From the NCBI GenBank assembly GCA_033795365.1, contig JARYGU010000006.1:1-64000 (forward strand): 64,000 bases of DNA. The letters run 5' to 3'. A program made the translations under genes and the position numbers. Below the pieces are notes generated by a model. That model saw only the letters and a list, made by a program, of their open reading frames with translations, did no database searches and was not told the DNA's origin. Origin of the DNA: JARYGU01 sp033795365. GTDB taxonomy: Bacteria; Pseudomonadota; Alphaproteobacteria; Rhizobiales; Rhizobiaceae. Of this stretch, positions 16,964 through 26,341 are shown in pieces. Position 1 is the first letter of the stretch, and each line of letters opens with the position of its first letter.

Positions 16964-18390
16964 CAGCGCGACCTCGGGTCAGCGTCCATCTGTCCCGACA
17001 GGAGCGAGACAAATACGGGGTCCGAAACGTCGATTTTCCAGACGCGCCCGTAAGGCCCGGTCATTCCGGTTCGGTTTACCGTTACCCGGTTTGCCCAGCG
17101 GGCCATGCGCCCAAGGCTTCGCTGCACCGGAACGCCGAAGGAAGCCCCGCCGTTGTCGGACCACGAAATCAGGACGACGGGATCGGTATCGATCGGCTCA
17201 TCGCCCGAAACTTTCCCCTGCCCCGCGATGAAATCGAAGTCGGCGCGCGGAATAGCTATCCGATTCGGAAAGCCGCTGGCTGGCTGCGACACAACGCTCA
17301 TGACCAGCGGTTCCGAGCCCTCTTTCGCTGCGTCCGGGTCCAGCATCCAGACTTGACCCGTCAGCCGATCGCCTACTACCCACCCGCCGAAAGCAGCGGC
17401 AGAGCATCGGGCTCGCCAGTTCTGCTCCTGATAACTCTCCCGTTCGTGCCAGAGACCCGTTTGGACCTCATATTCCCATGTGAAACCCGGCCCGGTGACA
17501 GCCACCCAATTGTGACCAGAGGTGACGGAAACCGTGACATCCATGGCGGTCTTGTCCGCGACCTTCTCAATCAGTCTGTCGAGATCGGGAGGGGAAATCT
17601 TTGTCGGGGTGTAGCCGCCGCCCAGCAGATAGACGCCGTTATCATCACCCACGAAGACGATGGATGAAAAACCGTCCTCGAAACCAGCTATGGCAAAGGT
17701 CGATGCGAGCCCGCGAGGGATGACCGCCGCGCGGCTGAAGGGCGATCCCGTTGCGTTCCCGGCGTTCTGCCATACCTCGATTGACGAAGGGCCGCAAAGG
17801 ATCAGCATTTCCCCATAGGGATAAGCCCCCAGGATGCCGCCGGGCCTGTTTTCCGCCTTGCCGAAGTCAAGAGCGCTGATCGTGACATCGTTGATGCCGG
17901 AGAAGAACACACGCCCGTCGCGAATGGCGAAAATGAAATAGCCGGCAAGGAAGCAGACCGTAAGCGGCTGGGGCAAATCCCCATCGTCAAGGCTGGCTGG
18001 CGGCGCATCGGGAGTGATGACATAGACATCGTTTTCTGTGACGCAGAGAATATCCGGGACAGGAGCCTTGTTGTTCCGGGCAAAGGTCACCCGGCCCTCC
18101 CCCGGAAGCTCGCCAATGTCCGTCACGGCGAATTCCCCGAGAACGACGTTCACCCGCAGCAATCTCTCTGCCTGCGCGATGTAAAGCGTGCCGTTGCCGT
18201 CGTAGTGCATGCCACGCATGCCTCCGTGCTCGGTGACGGCCATGGCCGTCAGCCCCGGCGATCGGCGGCGGGCATACGTCGCCCGTGCGCCGCCCTGAAG
18301 CTGTTCGGCGTAGCAGTTGACCAGCCTGCCGGCACCCTCTCCGGGTCGATTGCCGGGGGCGGTCGTGATCGGAAAAGCGATTTCCACCAT
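16963..18390 (-). CDS. P22 gp10-like tail hub / packaged DNA stabilisation protein
   Basis: A 475-residue protein made almost entirely of beta-strands and short repeats (LYIAQAERLLRVN, VYVITPD, YGEMLILCGPSSIEVWQNAG), as in the gp10 tail accessory family. It would cap the portal after packaging and join the needle and spike. It sits directly after the gp4-like gene, the P22 order. Confidence 0.7.
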   Translation of the reverse strand: MVEIAFPITTAPGNRPGEGAGRLVNCYAEQLQGGARATYARRRSPGLTAMAVTEHGGMRGMHYDGNGTLYIAQAERLLRVNVVLGEFAVTDIGELPGEGRVTFARNNKAPVPDILCVTENDVYVITPDAPPASLDDGDLPQPLTVCFLAGYFIFAIRDGRVFFSGINDVTISALDFGKAENRPGGILGAYPYGEMLILCGPSSIEVWQNAGNATGSPFSRAAVIPRGLASTFAIAGFEDGFSSIVFVGDDNGVYLLGGGYTPTKISPPDLDRLIEKVADKTAMDVTVSVTSGHNWVAVTGPGFTWEYEVQTGLWHERESYQEQNWRARCSAAAFGGWVVGDRLTGQVWMLDPDAAKEGSEPLVMSVVSQPASGFPNRIAIPRADFDFIAGQGKVSGDEPIDTDPVVLISWSDNGGASFGVPVQRSLGRMARWANRVTVNRTGMTGPYGRVWKIDVSDPVFVSLLSGQMDADPRSR

Positions 18391-18728
18391 CAGAAATAAT
18401 CAACAGCCAAGGGTGAGCCGGAAACATAGGTGGACGGCTTCATAGCCCGGATACGCATGATCGCGGTTGCCACCCGTTCTTCGCTCCTCGCCTGCCCAAA
18501 CGATGGGGCGGCTTCATCGCCAAGGATCGTGGCGAGCGGATCGATGAACTTGTCTTCGAAGTTCTGAGTATCGGAGGACCAGTAGATGTCCTGCTCGTTC
18601 AACTCGGCTAGCTTGCCGTCGATGATGCGGTCGATCTCTTCGAAGTCCTCCGCCTCCGGGGCTTGGCCGGCCCCGATGGCGTTGAGGAGTTTGAGGGTCG
18701 CGGCAATCAGGTCCTGTCTGGTCTTCAT
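18390..18728 (-). CDS. P22 gp4-like head-completion / tail accessory factor
   Basis: A 112-residue helical protein (KTRQDLIAATLKLLNAIGAG, then FEEIDRIIDGKLAELNEQDI). The length, N-terminal motif and place between capsid and gp10 genes match P22 tail accessory factor gp4. The ATG at 18728 is chosen because the upstream extension runs into the neighbouring gene and lacks family features. Confidence 0.65.
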   Translation of the reverse strand: MKTRQDLIAATLKLLNAIGAGQAPEAEDFEEIDRIIDGKLAELNEQDIYWSSDTQNFEDKFIDPLATILGDEAAPSFGQARSEERVATAIMRIRAMKPSTYVSGSPLAVDYF

Positions 18729-18742
18729 CGCCGCGACTCCCC

Positions 18743-19048
18743 TTATTTCACGTACTCTGCCTTGTCCTCTGCGGACATGGCGTTGAATGCTTCGGCATCT
18801 TCCTTGCTGAGACCTTCCTTGAGTTCGGTCTTGCCCTGCACGATCGACCACGAGCCGCGACCGCGATGAACGGCCTTGAGTTCATTGTCATCAGCCTTGG
18901 GCTGCTCTTTCGCCTCGGCAACCTCGAAAAACGGATTGCCGCGGAACTTTGCGAGATGACGCGCGTCCGTGACCTCCACGGATTTGCCTTCTTCGAAGTC
19001 ATAGCCGAACTGCGAAGTTGCACCCGGCCTGTACTTTACCTGTGCCAT
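18743..19048 (-). CDS. Phage protein of unknown function, head region
   Basis: A 101-residue charged protein; residues 1-45 (AQVKYRPGATSQFGYDFEEG, then DARHLAKFRGNPFFEV) look like a folded domain, and the C-terminus (LSKEDAEAFNAMSAEDKAEY) is an acidic helix. The start at 19048 fits the beginning of the domain. It lies between capsid-associated and gp4-like genes; a head-decoration or connector role is only positional. Confidence 0.55.
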   Translation of the reverse strand: MAQVKYRPGATSQFGYDFEEGKSVEVTDARHLAKFRGNPFFEVAEAKEQPKADDNELKAVHRGRGSWSIVQGKTELKEGLSKEDAEAFNAMSAEDKAEYVK

Positions 19049-19059
19049 GTCGATGCTCC

Positions 19060-19455
19060 TCAGTTGTCCGGGATAAAGGCGATCACCACGACGGCAGAAC
19101 CTGCCGTGGCGGCAGCGCCTGTTTCGGCAAGCTGGCACGTCAGCTCGGTATCGACCGAGACAAGCATGCTGACTGCGCTATCCAGCGGCACGAAGGCGGC
19201 AGCGGTTTTGACATCGAGATCCGTTGCGAGGAAATCGCCGTCAGCCGCCGTACCGATATCGAGCACGGACGTAGTTTCAGAGTTGAAGACCGTATTGACC
19301 TGAACACCGGAAAGCGGCTTCAGGATCAACGCGCCAGCCGGAACGGTGCCGAGCTGCACGAGTTTGGCCATATCGGCAAAGGTGATCGTCTTGCGGATGA
19401 ACTGCACATTCTGATAACCGGCATCGCGCGCCGGGACGTTTCGATTGAGGCCCAT
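19060..19455 (-). CDS. Putative capsid-associated protein
   Basis: A 131-residue beta-rich protein without membrane segments (NTVFNSETTSVLDIGTAADG, then ETGAAATAGSAVVVIAFIPD). It follows the major capsid gene directly, where decoration or head-stabilising proteins are usual. I do not recognise a named family. Confidence 0.5.
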   Translation of the reverse strand: MGLNRNVPARDAGYQNVQFIRKTITFADMAKLVQLGTVPAGALILKPLSGVQVNTVFNSETTSVLDIGTAADGDFLATDLDVKTAAAFVPLDSAVSMLVSVDTELTCQLAETGAAATAGSAVVVIAFIPDN

Positions 19456-19517
19456 CGTGGTGCCCTTTCATGTTTGTGGAAAGAGAAGGAGGGCGACCTA
19501 AGCCGCCCCCACGAGGA

Positions 19518-20678
19518 TCAGGCGTCGGCCGCCGCCGCGACGAATGCCGTTACCACGCCCCACTGTTTGAGGTTGGTGCCGTCCATCGGATGCTTCTTGA
19601 ACATCTTGGAAACGCCGTAGGCCATTTCGATGCCTTCGCCCTGAATGAAGCCGTAATCGTCTTCCTTGCGGGTCGTGGGCTTGGCCATCTGGCCCCATCC
19701 CAGGACTGCTGCCTGCTGGCCGCAAAGGAACACCGGTTCAACACGAGCGGAGGAGTTACCGGCCGTGAGCAGGCTGGTCCAAACTTCCGACACGAATTGC
19801 GAGATTTCCGGGACTTCTCGGATGATGATGCCGTTGACGATCAGGTCGCCGTCCTGAAACAGTGGGTTTTTGTTCATGCCGTCACCCTCGCGGGCGCGAG
19901 CATCCTTGTTCAGGCTGACGATCGTCGGATCGTTGCTGTAATCGCGGAACGCGTTGGTTCCCGCGAAGGCGACGAAGTATTCGTAACCGTTCTTCGTCTT
20001 ATAGGGCCTGATCGCCGGCACCGCGAGTTTGGCCATGCGCTTCGCCAAGGTGATTTGGGCAAAGCTCGCCTTGTCGTTGGTCGTGTCGATGTTGGCGAGA
20101 GCCGTTGCATGCGTGGCGTTGTAGTTGCTGACCGCGGAACCGTAGAGAATGCGATCCGAGTTCGCCGCGTTCCACGTATTGCGCTGCCCTGCGGTGGCGG
20201 CTTCGTAGCGAACCCCGTTCACGCGGTCGCCGTCGTCAGAACCGAGACCGGCAGGGGTGGTTTCGGACGGGAGAGCCATGAACGCTTCGATAAGCTCGTC
20301 GCGCTGAAGCTCCTTGCCCCAATCGGACAGAAGCGGCTTGCGCTCCCCGAAGATGTCTGCCGAGTCCTTGTGGCGTTCGTTCTTCTTGGAAACGACGGCG
20401 TGGCGCGCCCAATCGATCCAGAGCCGCATTCCGTAGTTGTCGATCTTCTCCTCGTTGCCGACGAGAGTGCCGGAGCCGACGCCCTTGCCACGAAGCTTCG
20501 TGACGAGCGGGATATTCATCTGCTCCCCGCCCTCCTTCAGCTCCTGACGGATGCGGATGATAGCGTTGAGTTCCTGCCCCATGTAGGGCGAGAACATGTT
20601 CTCGCGAACGAATTCGCGATTGATTTCCTTGGTATAGCGGACAAGCTTGTTGTTGTCCTGAATCACGGTGTTAGCCAT
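19518..20678 (-). CDS. Major capsid protein, N4 gp56-like
   Basis: A 386-residue HK97-fold coat protein of the N4_gp56/DUF4043 family: GGEQMNIPLVTKLRGKGVGS, then LWIDWARHAVVSKKNERHKD, FFVAFAGTNAFRDYS-like core and QQAAVLGWGQMAKPTT near the end are the family blocks. It assembles the icosahedral head with the scaffold encoded just upstream. The combination with P22-type tail genes makes the structural module mosaic. Confidence 0.8.
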   Translation of the reverse strand: MANTVIQDNNKLVRYTKEINREFVRENMFSPYMGQELNAIIRIRQELKEGGEQMNIPLVTKLRGKGVGSGTLVGNEEKIDNYGMRLWIDWARHAVVSKKNERHKDSADIFGERKPLLSDWGKELQRDELIEAFMALPSETTPAGLGSDDGDRVNGVRYEAATAGQRNTWNAANSDRILYGSAVSNYNATHATALANIDTTNDKASFAQITLAKRMAKLAVPAIRPYKTKNGYEYFVAFAGTNAFRDYSNDPTIVSLNKDARAREGDGMNKNPLFQDGDLIVNGIIIREVPEISQFVSEVWTSLLTAGNSSARVEPVFLCGQQAAVLGWGQMAKPTTRKEDDYGFIQGEGIEMAYGVSKMFKKHPMDGTNLKQWGVVTAFVAAAADA

Positions 20679-20716
20679 GAGGGGTTTCCTTTTGAGACGG
20701 GCGGCGCCGTGTCAGG

Positions 20717-21562
20717 TCACCGCATTGCGTGGGAAAAAAGAGCCCCGTCGCTCATGTCGCTTTCATCCGCCTGGGATGTCCCGGACGGTATTCGGCTGAG
20801 AGAGGGAGGCAGGTTCGTCAAGGGCTGCGAACGATTGGTGTTGGATGCTGCGCCGCTACGGATGCGTTCCAGGATTTTCGCCTGTTCGGCAGGATCGGAG
20901 AGGCGCCTTTCGATTTCAGCATTGAGCCAAGCGTCAGGATCGGCCCCGATACGGGACATGACCTGCTGCTGTTGATGCCACTTCACCAAATTGTCGTAGG
21001 GATTCCCGCCGCCCATGATCTGCTGATGCAGGGCGCGGCCTTCCGGCTTGCCTGCAAGAGCTTCGGCGGCTTGCTTGGCGGCATTGAGCTTTTCGGCCCC
21101 ATGCACGCTAACGGCTTGGTTCTCCCATAACATCTCACGCATTTCCTGCATCTGCTGCTGGACCGGCGTGAGCTGGCTTTTCAGGAAGGCGTCCGGGTCA
21201 TCCCATATGGTTGCCGGCTGCTGCTCCTGCTGTGGCTGCGGAGCGGGCTGGCGGGACGCCTGCACCATTCCGCGGAGTTCCGCGATTTCTCGACGTAAAG
21301 CTTCGGCTTCCGCCTGTGCCGCCTGTCGTTTATCGCGCTCCTCCTGAATAGCCTTTACCGGAACGCCGGATGGCTTCTGTTCCGTTGCCGGCTGCTGCTC
21401 CGAAACTGCGGGTTCCTCCACGGCGGCAGGTGTTTCCTCCTGCTTGGCCGCAAAGCGTCCGCTTTCGTCGCGGGGCTGGTTTGATTGCTCCTGCTGAATT
21501 TCCGGCACGGCTTCGCCGTCACCGGACATGATTTCGTCCAGTTCGTTCACAGTCATCTCCAT
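20717..21562 (-). CDS. Scaffolding protein
   Basis: A 281-residue protein, strongly charged and Gln/Glu-rich, with disorder in residues 1-70, a coiled coil (~75-110, QAAQAEAEALRREIAELRGM) and helices after that. No hydrophobic core of enzyme type. It is the gene immediately before the major capsid, the standard place for an internal scaffold. Confidence 0.7.
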   Translation of the reverse strand: MEMTVNELDEIMSGDGEAVPEIQQEQSNQPRDESGRFAAKQEETPAAVEEPAVSEQQPATEQKPSGVPVKAIQEERDKRQAAQAEAEALRREIAELRGMVQASRQPAPQPQQEQQPATIWDDPDAFLKSQLTPVQQQMQEMREMLWENQAVSVHGAEKLNAAKQAAEALAGKPEGRALHQQIMGGGNPYDNLVKWHQQQQVMSRIGADPDAWLNAEIERRLSDPAEQAKILERIRSGAASNTNRSQPLTNLPPSLSRIPSGTSQADESDMSDGALFSHAMR

Positions 21563-21667
21563 TGCGTAGGAAGATTCACGAATCGCCCGTGGCCCGGCGG
21601 CGGCTTGTCGCCCGTCTCAAGTCGGCGGCACTCTGTAATCGCCCTTTTAGATGGCGGCTCTATGGGG

Positions 21668-22144
21668 CTATAGCCAAGCCCAATTCACGCGGCGATGGAC
21701 CTTGCTTATAGCTGTCCTGCTAACGCCAAATTCTTTCGCTAATGATTTTTGCGTTCGAATACCCTTCAAACGAAGGATCTCCTTAGCCTGAAGCTCGGTC
21801 AGCACCGCTTGAGAATTGCGTTCTCCGTTCTGGTCTGTGCCATGCAGCACCCGATCTGCTTGGTTGTCTTTCGGCGTTTTCCAAGACAGGTGAAGCGGAT
21901 TGACGCAGCCCTTGTGACCGTTGCCGCATGAGTGCGCCGCTTGGTGCCTAGATGAAGGAGCCTTACCGTTCACTAGCTCGCAAAGATATCGGCTTGCGCT
22001 CGTTCCTTTTCCGTCTACGTTCAACACGGCATAACCCTCCGTGGTCTTGCCGTAGGGCCAAAACAAACAATCATCATTTCGGCATAGAATTGCGCCGTGG
22101 ATGAATTTTAATGGGGCGCCGGCCTTTGCGATAGGCTTACTCAT
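21668..22144 (-). CDS. Free-standing HNH homing endonuclease
   Basis: A 158-residue protein. Residues ~20-100 form an HNH_3-type nuclease (RYLCELVNGKAPSS, AAHSCGNGHKGCVNPLHLSW, with Cys and His for zinc or catalysis). The C-terminus (LTELQAKEILRLKGIRTQKS, LAKEFGVSRTAISKVHRR) is a helix-turn-helix for site recognition. It starts inside the last codons of the portal gene and interrupts the portal-scaffold order, as expected for a mobile homing gene. Confidence 0.75.
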   Translation of the reverse strand: MSKPIAKAGAPLKFIHGAILCRNDDCLFWPYGKTTEGYAVLNVDGKGTSASRYLCELVNGKAPSSRHQAAHSCGNGHKGCVNPLHLSWKTPKDNQADRVLHGTDQNGERNSQAVLTELQAKEILRLKGIRTQKSLAKEFGVSRTAISKVHRRVNWAWL

Positions 22145-24137
22145 CGCGGCGGCTCCTATCCTGCGATGCTTGGTGCATCTGATCCTTGTGGACCGCCAGC
22201 CGCTCCTCGCGGCTTCGATCCTGTTCGATCTGCTGATTGGCCATCTCGACCGGCTTCAATTCGGTCTCGACCGTTATCTTCGCAGTTTCTGCCGCCAGTT
22301 TTTCGGTTGCGGCGTTCTTGTTGCGGATTTCCGCCAGCGCCTGCGCGACCTCGATATCGGACGGTCCTTGCTCGCCGGTCATTCCGGCTGTTCCCGCATC
22401 GGCCATGGCTTTTCGGGCTTGCGCCTGTTTCAGGACTGCCGATGCCTGCTTGTCGGCTACTTCTGCCTCTGCCCCGGCGACCTGAAGCGGGTTTGGCGGC
22501 GCGTTCTGCGCCTGCTGGATGATGTCGAGCGCCTTCTTCTTGACCTTGCCCTGAAGCGGCGAAAGCTCGATGAGGAGCTCCGGTGACACGTTCTGCCCCT
22601 TGGTCGCCATAATGGACAACGTATCGTAGGCGTCCTGCTGCATGTTGATCGTGTCGGGCCCCTCATCAATGATGATATCGACATCGAGCGAGCCGAGCGA
22701 GTTGGCGATCGTCGGCATTCCCGTATTCGGGTCAGCAACGACCTGATTGATAGAGAAGAACTGCGCCACCTGCTCATCGTCGGTCACGCGAATCCAGCGT
22801 TCCGATGTCCAGTGCTGCTGGATAGCGTACCAGATCGCGCGATAGACGCGGATTTTCCAGCCCTTGAAGGAAAGCAGATACGGACCAAGTTCCGCGATGC
22901 CTGCCTGCTGCTGCAACTGGATGGCGCGGCCTGACATCTTGTCCACGCCCTGGCCGATCAGTGCCGGGTTGAAGCCATAGTTTTCGATTTCGTTCTTGGC
23001 GTCCTCAAGAAACAGGATTTGCCCCTGAAGCTCGTTGCCCTTGGCGGAATCATCGAACTGCGGGGACTGCGATCCCTGCGGGAACTGGATAACGCCATCG
23101 GGACGCGCTGATTCCCGCCTGATATTTTCTATATCCGCGCCAGTATTCGTAGGGATGATGATGCGGCGGCTGTTGAGGAGGTGAAGCGCCTTGGACCTGC
23201 GCTGGTTTATTTCATCCTGGCTGGAGCGCATGTTCCTGACGAAACCATACCGATCGCCCTCATGATCGATATTGGCCGAATACATGACATATTTGCAGAT
23301 CGTGCGCTTCTTCGAGTCCTTGAGATAGGAAATGCCTTCGGCCAAAACCACGGAACCGGTGTAGATGCACCAGTGCCATTCGCCGTTCTTGATGTACCAG
23401 TGATCAACGATGCGGATTCGGTTGCCGTTCTCGCCAGTCGAAAACCACTTGTTGTCCGTGTCGGGATTGCTGGTAAGCTCCGATCCGCGCTCGATGGATG
23501 CTCTGATCTGGTCTTCCTTGTCGGGGAACATCTCGATCGTGGTTTCGACATCGGCCCACTTCCCCTGCCCCATGAACCGGGCATCGGAGAAGTCCATTTT
23601 CAGGGAGCGCGGATCGTAGAAGAAGCCTGCGGGGTCAACAACCTCAAGCCCCACGTCCAGGTCGCCCATGTCTCCCTGCTCAAGCAGGATTTCGACGCCT
23701 CCGATGCCATCCACTGCGCCGTTGAGGCCGCAAATCGGTGATTTCGAGGACCAATCCTGCTCATCGCAGACATAGCGGAGCGTGGCCGTAGCGATCTCTG
23801 CCCCTTCCTCATGGGCCGGGGTGCGCGGATAGGCTCTTGGGTCCTGCTTCTGCCGCTCCAGCAACCCGACGACGGCGTTGATCTTGCGCCCGATCCGGTT
23901 GAAGGTGACGACAGGCTGACGGCGCTGGTTGAACGCCTTGATCTGCTTCGCCGTCCACTGTGTCCCGTGATAGTAGCGACGCGCCTCCTGCTGTTCCTTG
24001 ATCTCCTCGTTCTTCGTTTCGAGGTAGGAGAGATATTCCTTCTTCAGACGATCATGGTTGACGCCGAAATCCGTTGAGGTCGGACCCTGCGCCGCCCCGC
24101 CACCCTGCGTATAGCCTGTGTGATTGGTTGCCATCAT
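22137..24137 (-). CDS. Portal protein, P22 gp1-like
   Basis: A 666-residue dodecameric head-vertex protein. The P22-type signatures include EQQEARRYYHGTQWTAKQ, then FNRIGRKINAVVGLLERQKQ, DFSDARFMGQGKW and MSGRAIQLQQQAGIAELGP. The C-terminal ~110 residues are a helical barrel-type tail rich in Gln and Ala. The ATG at 24137 overlaps the terminase stop as TGATG; a second ATG follows immediately. Confidence 0.85.
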   Translation of the reverse strand: MMATNHTGYTQGGGAAQGPTSTDFGVNHDRLKKEYLSYLETKNEEIKEQQEARRYYHGTQWTAKQIKAFNQRRQPVVTFNRIGRKINAVVGLLERQKQDPRAYPRTPAHEEGAEIATATLRYVCDEQDWSSKSPICGLNGAVDGIGGVEILLEQGDMGDLDVGLEVVDPAGFFYDPRSLKMDFSDARFMGQGKWADVETTIEMFPDKEDQIRASIERGSELTSNPDTDNKWFSTGENGNRIRIVDHWYIKNGEWHWCIYTGSVVLAEGISYLKDSKKRTICKYVMYSANIDHEGDRYGFVRNMRSSQDEINQRRSKALHLLNSRRIIIPTNTGADIENIRRESARPDGVIQFPQGSQSPQFDDSAKGNELQGQILFLEDAKNEIENYGFNPALIGQGVDKMSGRAIQLQQQAGIAELGPYLLSFKGWKIRVYRAIWYAIQQHWTSERWIRVTDDEQVAQFFSINQVVADPNTGMPTIANSLGSLDVDIIIDEGPDTINMQQDAYDTLSIMATKGQNVSPELLIELSPLQGKVKKKALDIIQQAQNAPPNPLQVAGAEAEVADKQASAVLKQAQARKAMADAGTAGMTGEQGPSDIEVAQALAEIRNKNAATEKLAAETAKITVETELKPVEMANQQIEQDRSREERLAVHKDQMHQASQDRSRRDE

Positions 24138-25513
24138 CAGTACGTCATCCAATCGCCAGCCTCAGGCGATTCCTGCCGAGGCGCATAATCGTTCATCTTT
24201 TTCGGCGGCGGCGGCTCTTCTTTTGCCGCTTCCTGCCAAGCGAGACCGAGATAACGGAACGCGGAGCCGATGTGCTCGGCCCAATCCTTCACCGGATTTT
24301 CGCGGAACGCCTTCAGATCATCGTCCCACTCACGGCGATAGTTTTTCAGGCCGTCTATACCGAGACCAGTTCGCACCCCGCGCTCGTCTTCGTCGCGATG
24401 GAACAGAGCGGCCTTGATCGTCTCGCGGCCTGCGGTCAGGCCATCGGCAACGCTTACCTTCGCAACGCGCTCCGGCTTCCGCTTGAGTTGACGAAGAATT
24501 TCAATGCGGGTTCGACCCGATCCCCATTCGGTGTGCATCGCGTCATGAGGCACATAGTCGTTGCCGTCGTAGCCGCGATCTTTGAGCCACTGGCACCACT
24601 GCTCCAGATCGTCGGATTCTGGCCGGTAGAAATCCACGATATGCGGAACGCCCCTGATGACCTGAAAGCACCAGATCGGATTGTTTGCCGCCTTGCCCAG
24701 GTCCCACGCCGTATGAACGGGATATGCGGGATCGATCGCTAGCGGCCTGATTCTGCCCTGGCGCTCCGCGTTCGCCATCTCAGCGCCCCAATAAGCGCCG
24801 ACCATGGCTCCGGCAAAGGAACAGAGATATTCCTGTTCGAATATCGCCCGCCCCAAGTCGATGCCGTGCATGTCCTGATATTCTTGCAACGCTTCGGCTA
24901 GGTCGCTTTCGCTAAGTGCTTTCGTGTCCTCAATCGACAGCAGCTCAGAAAACCAGCTATCGTTCCCCTTCGCCCTGTCATACATCGTCTTGGCGTGGTT
25001 GTTCCCTCGCGGCGTCGTGATGAACGCTGCAAACCCGCCAGTCTCGCGGATCATCGGGGAATGATAGGCCCATGCGCTCGGGTTGCTCAGCGCCCATTCC
25101 GAATAGGCGATCCCCTTCGGACCAGACCCAACCGTGCTATCGTACCTGTCAGATCCGATAAGCTGGAACGTCGCGCCGTTGTTCAGTTCGATGAACATGT
25201 CATCGTCCTGCATGCGCTTGATGATCTGAGGCGGGAAGGCCTCGAATATCCTTCGTTTGCCCGTATGCCCGTTTACGCCGTTCCAGATCGCCTTGCGGGC
25301 CTGCTTCTGCTCGGGGAAGCAATGCCAATACGTTCCGGGGTTCTTCCATGCCAGTTCCCGCATGGCGTTGAGAACGATTTCGTCCTTGCCGGCGCGACGA
25401 TGCCAGATTGCAATCAGGCGATCATGCGTGCGGTTTATCAGAGCCTCATGGAACCGACGCTGATACCAGCGAACGCGGAACTGATGGACGCTGCTACTCT
25501 GGTTTTGGCTCAT
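24137..25513 (-). CDS. Terminase large subunit (TerL)
   Basis: A 458-residue packaging ATPase-nuclease. The Walker A-like IWHRRAGKDE lies near residue 37-46, IAYSEWALSNP carries the Walker B/coupling region, and ITTPRGNNHAK follows. The nuclease half has AWDLGKAANNPI with an active-site Asp and HDAMHTEWGSGRTR. The start overlaps the small subunit by 20 bases. It drives DNA into the head through the portal encoded next. Confidence 0.85.
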   Translation of the reverse strand: MSQNQSSSVHQFRVRWYQRRFHEALINRTHDRLIAIWHRRAGKDEIVLNAMRELAWKNPGTYWHCFPEQKQARKAIWNGVNGHTGKRRIFEAFPPQIIKRMQDDDMFIELNNGATFQLIGSDRYDSTVGSGPKGIAYSEWALSNPSAWAYHSPMIRETGGFAAFITTPRGNNHAKTMYDRAKGNDSWFSELLSIEDTKALSESDLAEALQEYQDMHGIDLGRAIFEQEYLCSFAGAMVGAYWGAEMANAERQGRIRPLAIDPAYPVHTAWDLGKAANNPIWCFQVIRGVPHIVDFYRPESDDLEQWCQWLKDRGYDGNDYVPHDAMHTEWGSGRTRIEILRQLKRKPERVAKVSVADGLTAGRETIKAALFHRDEDERGVRTGLGIDGLKNYRREWDDDLKAFRENPVKDWAEHIGSAFRYLGLAWQEAAKEEPPPPKKMNDYAPRQESPEAGDWMTY

Positions 25514-25907
25514 AGATCGTCTGGAACAAGACCTTCAGAACCCCACCTTCCGGATCGGTGTGAGCGATCGAACTGAGTTTGGCGTGAACATAAGGAGCGG
25601 CGTCTCTTGCCGCATCTTGCGCCATCTGCCGGAAGCCCGCCGTCTTCTTCACTTGGGCAAGGAGGAATTTAAACTGATCTTCAGGCGAAGCGTCGGGCGG
25701 AACCTGCTCCGAAAATTCGGATGCCGTCAAACCCTCAAGTGTTGCCTCCGCATCAAGAGCCACCTGTTGGAAGTGACGCATGTTGTCGATCATGACTTCA
25801 AGCGGGGACATGCCTGTGGCTACCACCCGCTCGGCAACCTCTCTTGTACGCCTTGTTATGGCACCAGCAGGACGGCCAGCACCGTCACGCTTACCGCCAC
25901 GGGCCAT
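25494..25907 (-). CDS. Putative terminase small subunit
   Basis: A 137-residue protein beginning GGKRDGAGRPAGA, a frequent N-terminus of phage small terminases, followed by helices (VMIDNMRHFQQVALDAEATL) and a QVKKTAGFRQMAQDAARDAA segment. It overlaps the large subunit gene. It should recognise the packaging start site. No classical HTH is obvious, so the call rests on position and the N-terminal motif. Confidence 0.65.
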   Translation of the reverse strand: MARGGKRDGAGRPAGAITRRTREVAERVVATGMSPLEVMIDNMRHFQQVALDAEATLEGLTASEFSEQVPPDASPEDQFKFLLAQVKKTAGFRQMAQDAARDAAPYVHAKLSSIAHTDPEGGVLKVLFQTIYEPKPE

Positions 25908-25972
25908 TGTTTGATTTCCTTTGATTTATTTCAGAGCGTGGGGCCTCTAGCCTTCCTCACGCTGGGCGGTGG

Positions 25973-26206
25973 TTAGGCGGGCTGCCGCTGCCATTTCAGG
26001 TGATTACGGCCGTATACGATCCAGAGCGCGAAGTTCATCGGGAGAAGGCCCCATGACGCGGTTGCGATGATCCAGATGAGCCACAGAGCCTGGTTGGCGA
26101 GGCCGAAGAGCCAGGCATTGCGCGACTTGTTGCCGGCGAGAACGGTCATGTAGATCGTGATCGCGGAAAGGAGCCATGGGAGATAAGTGCGGATTGCGTC
26201 GATCAT
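25973..26206 (-). CDS. Small phage membrane protein
   Basis: A 77-residue protein with three hydrophobic helices (YLPWLLSAITIYMTVLAG, LFGLANQALWLIWIIATASW, LPMNFALWIVYG). The ATG at 26206 follows GGAGAG. It lies just before the terminase genes, not in the lysis cassette; a holin or membrane cargo role is possible but unsupported. Confidence 0.6.
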   Translation of the reverse strand: MIDAIRTYLPWLLSAITIYMTVLAGNKSRNAWLFGLANQALWLIWIIATASWGLLPMNFALWIVYGRNHLKWQRQPA

Positions 26207-26241
26207 GTTCTCTCCGAGAAGGAAGGAAGGCCCTAAGAGCT

Positions 26242-26328
26242 TCAACCGGCTTTCGCCTGTGGGTCTTTCGGGGTTACTCGTTTGGCCCGCGCTACTGGAA
26301 ACCCTTGTTCGCTGGCTTCCTTGCTCAT
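26242..26328 (-). CDS. Possible 28-residue phage peptide
   Basis: An ATG at 26328 preceded by AGAGG at good spacing opens a short basic peptide (residues include VARAKRVTPKDPQAKAG). It fills the gap between two small genes of the late operon. Coding is plausible from ribosome site and spacing only. Confidence 0.35.
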   Translation of the reverse strand: MSKEASEQGFPVARAKRVTPKDPQAKAG

Positions 26329-26341
26329 GATCTGCCTCTGG

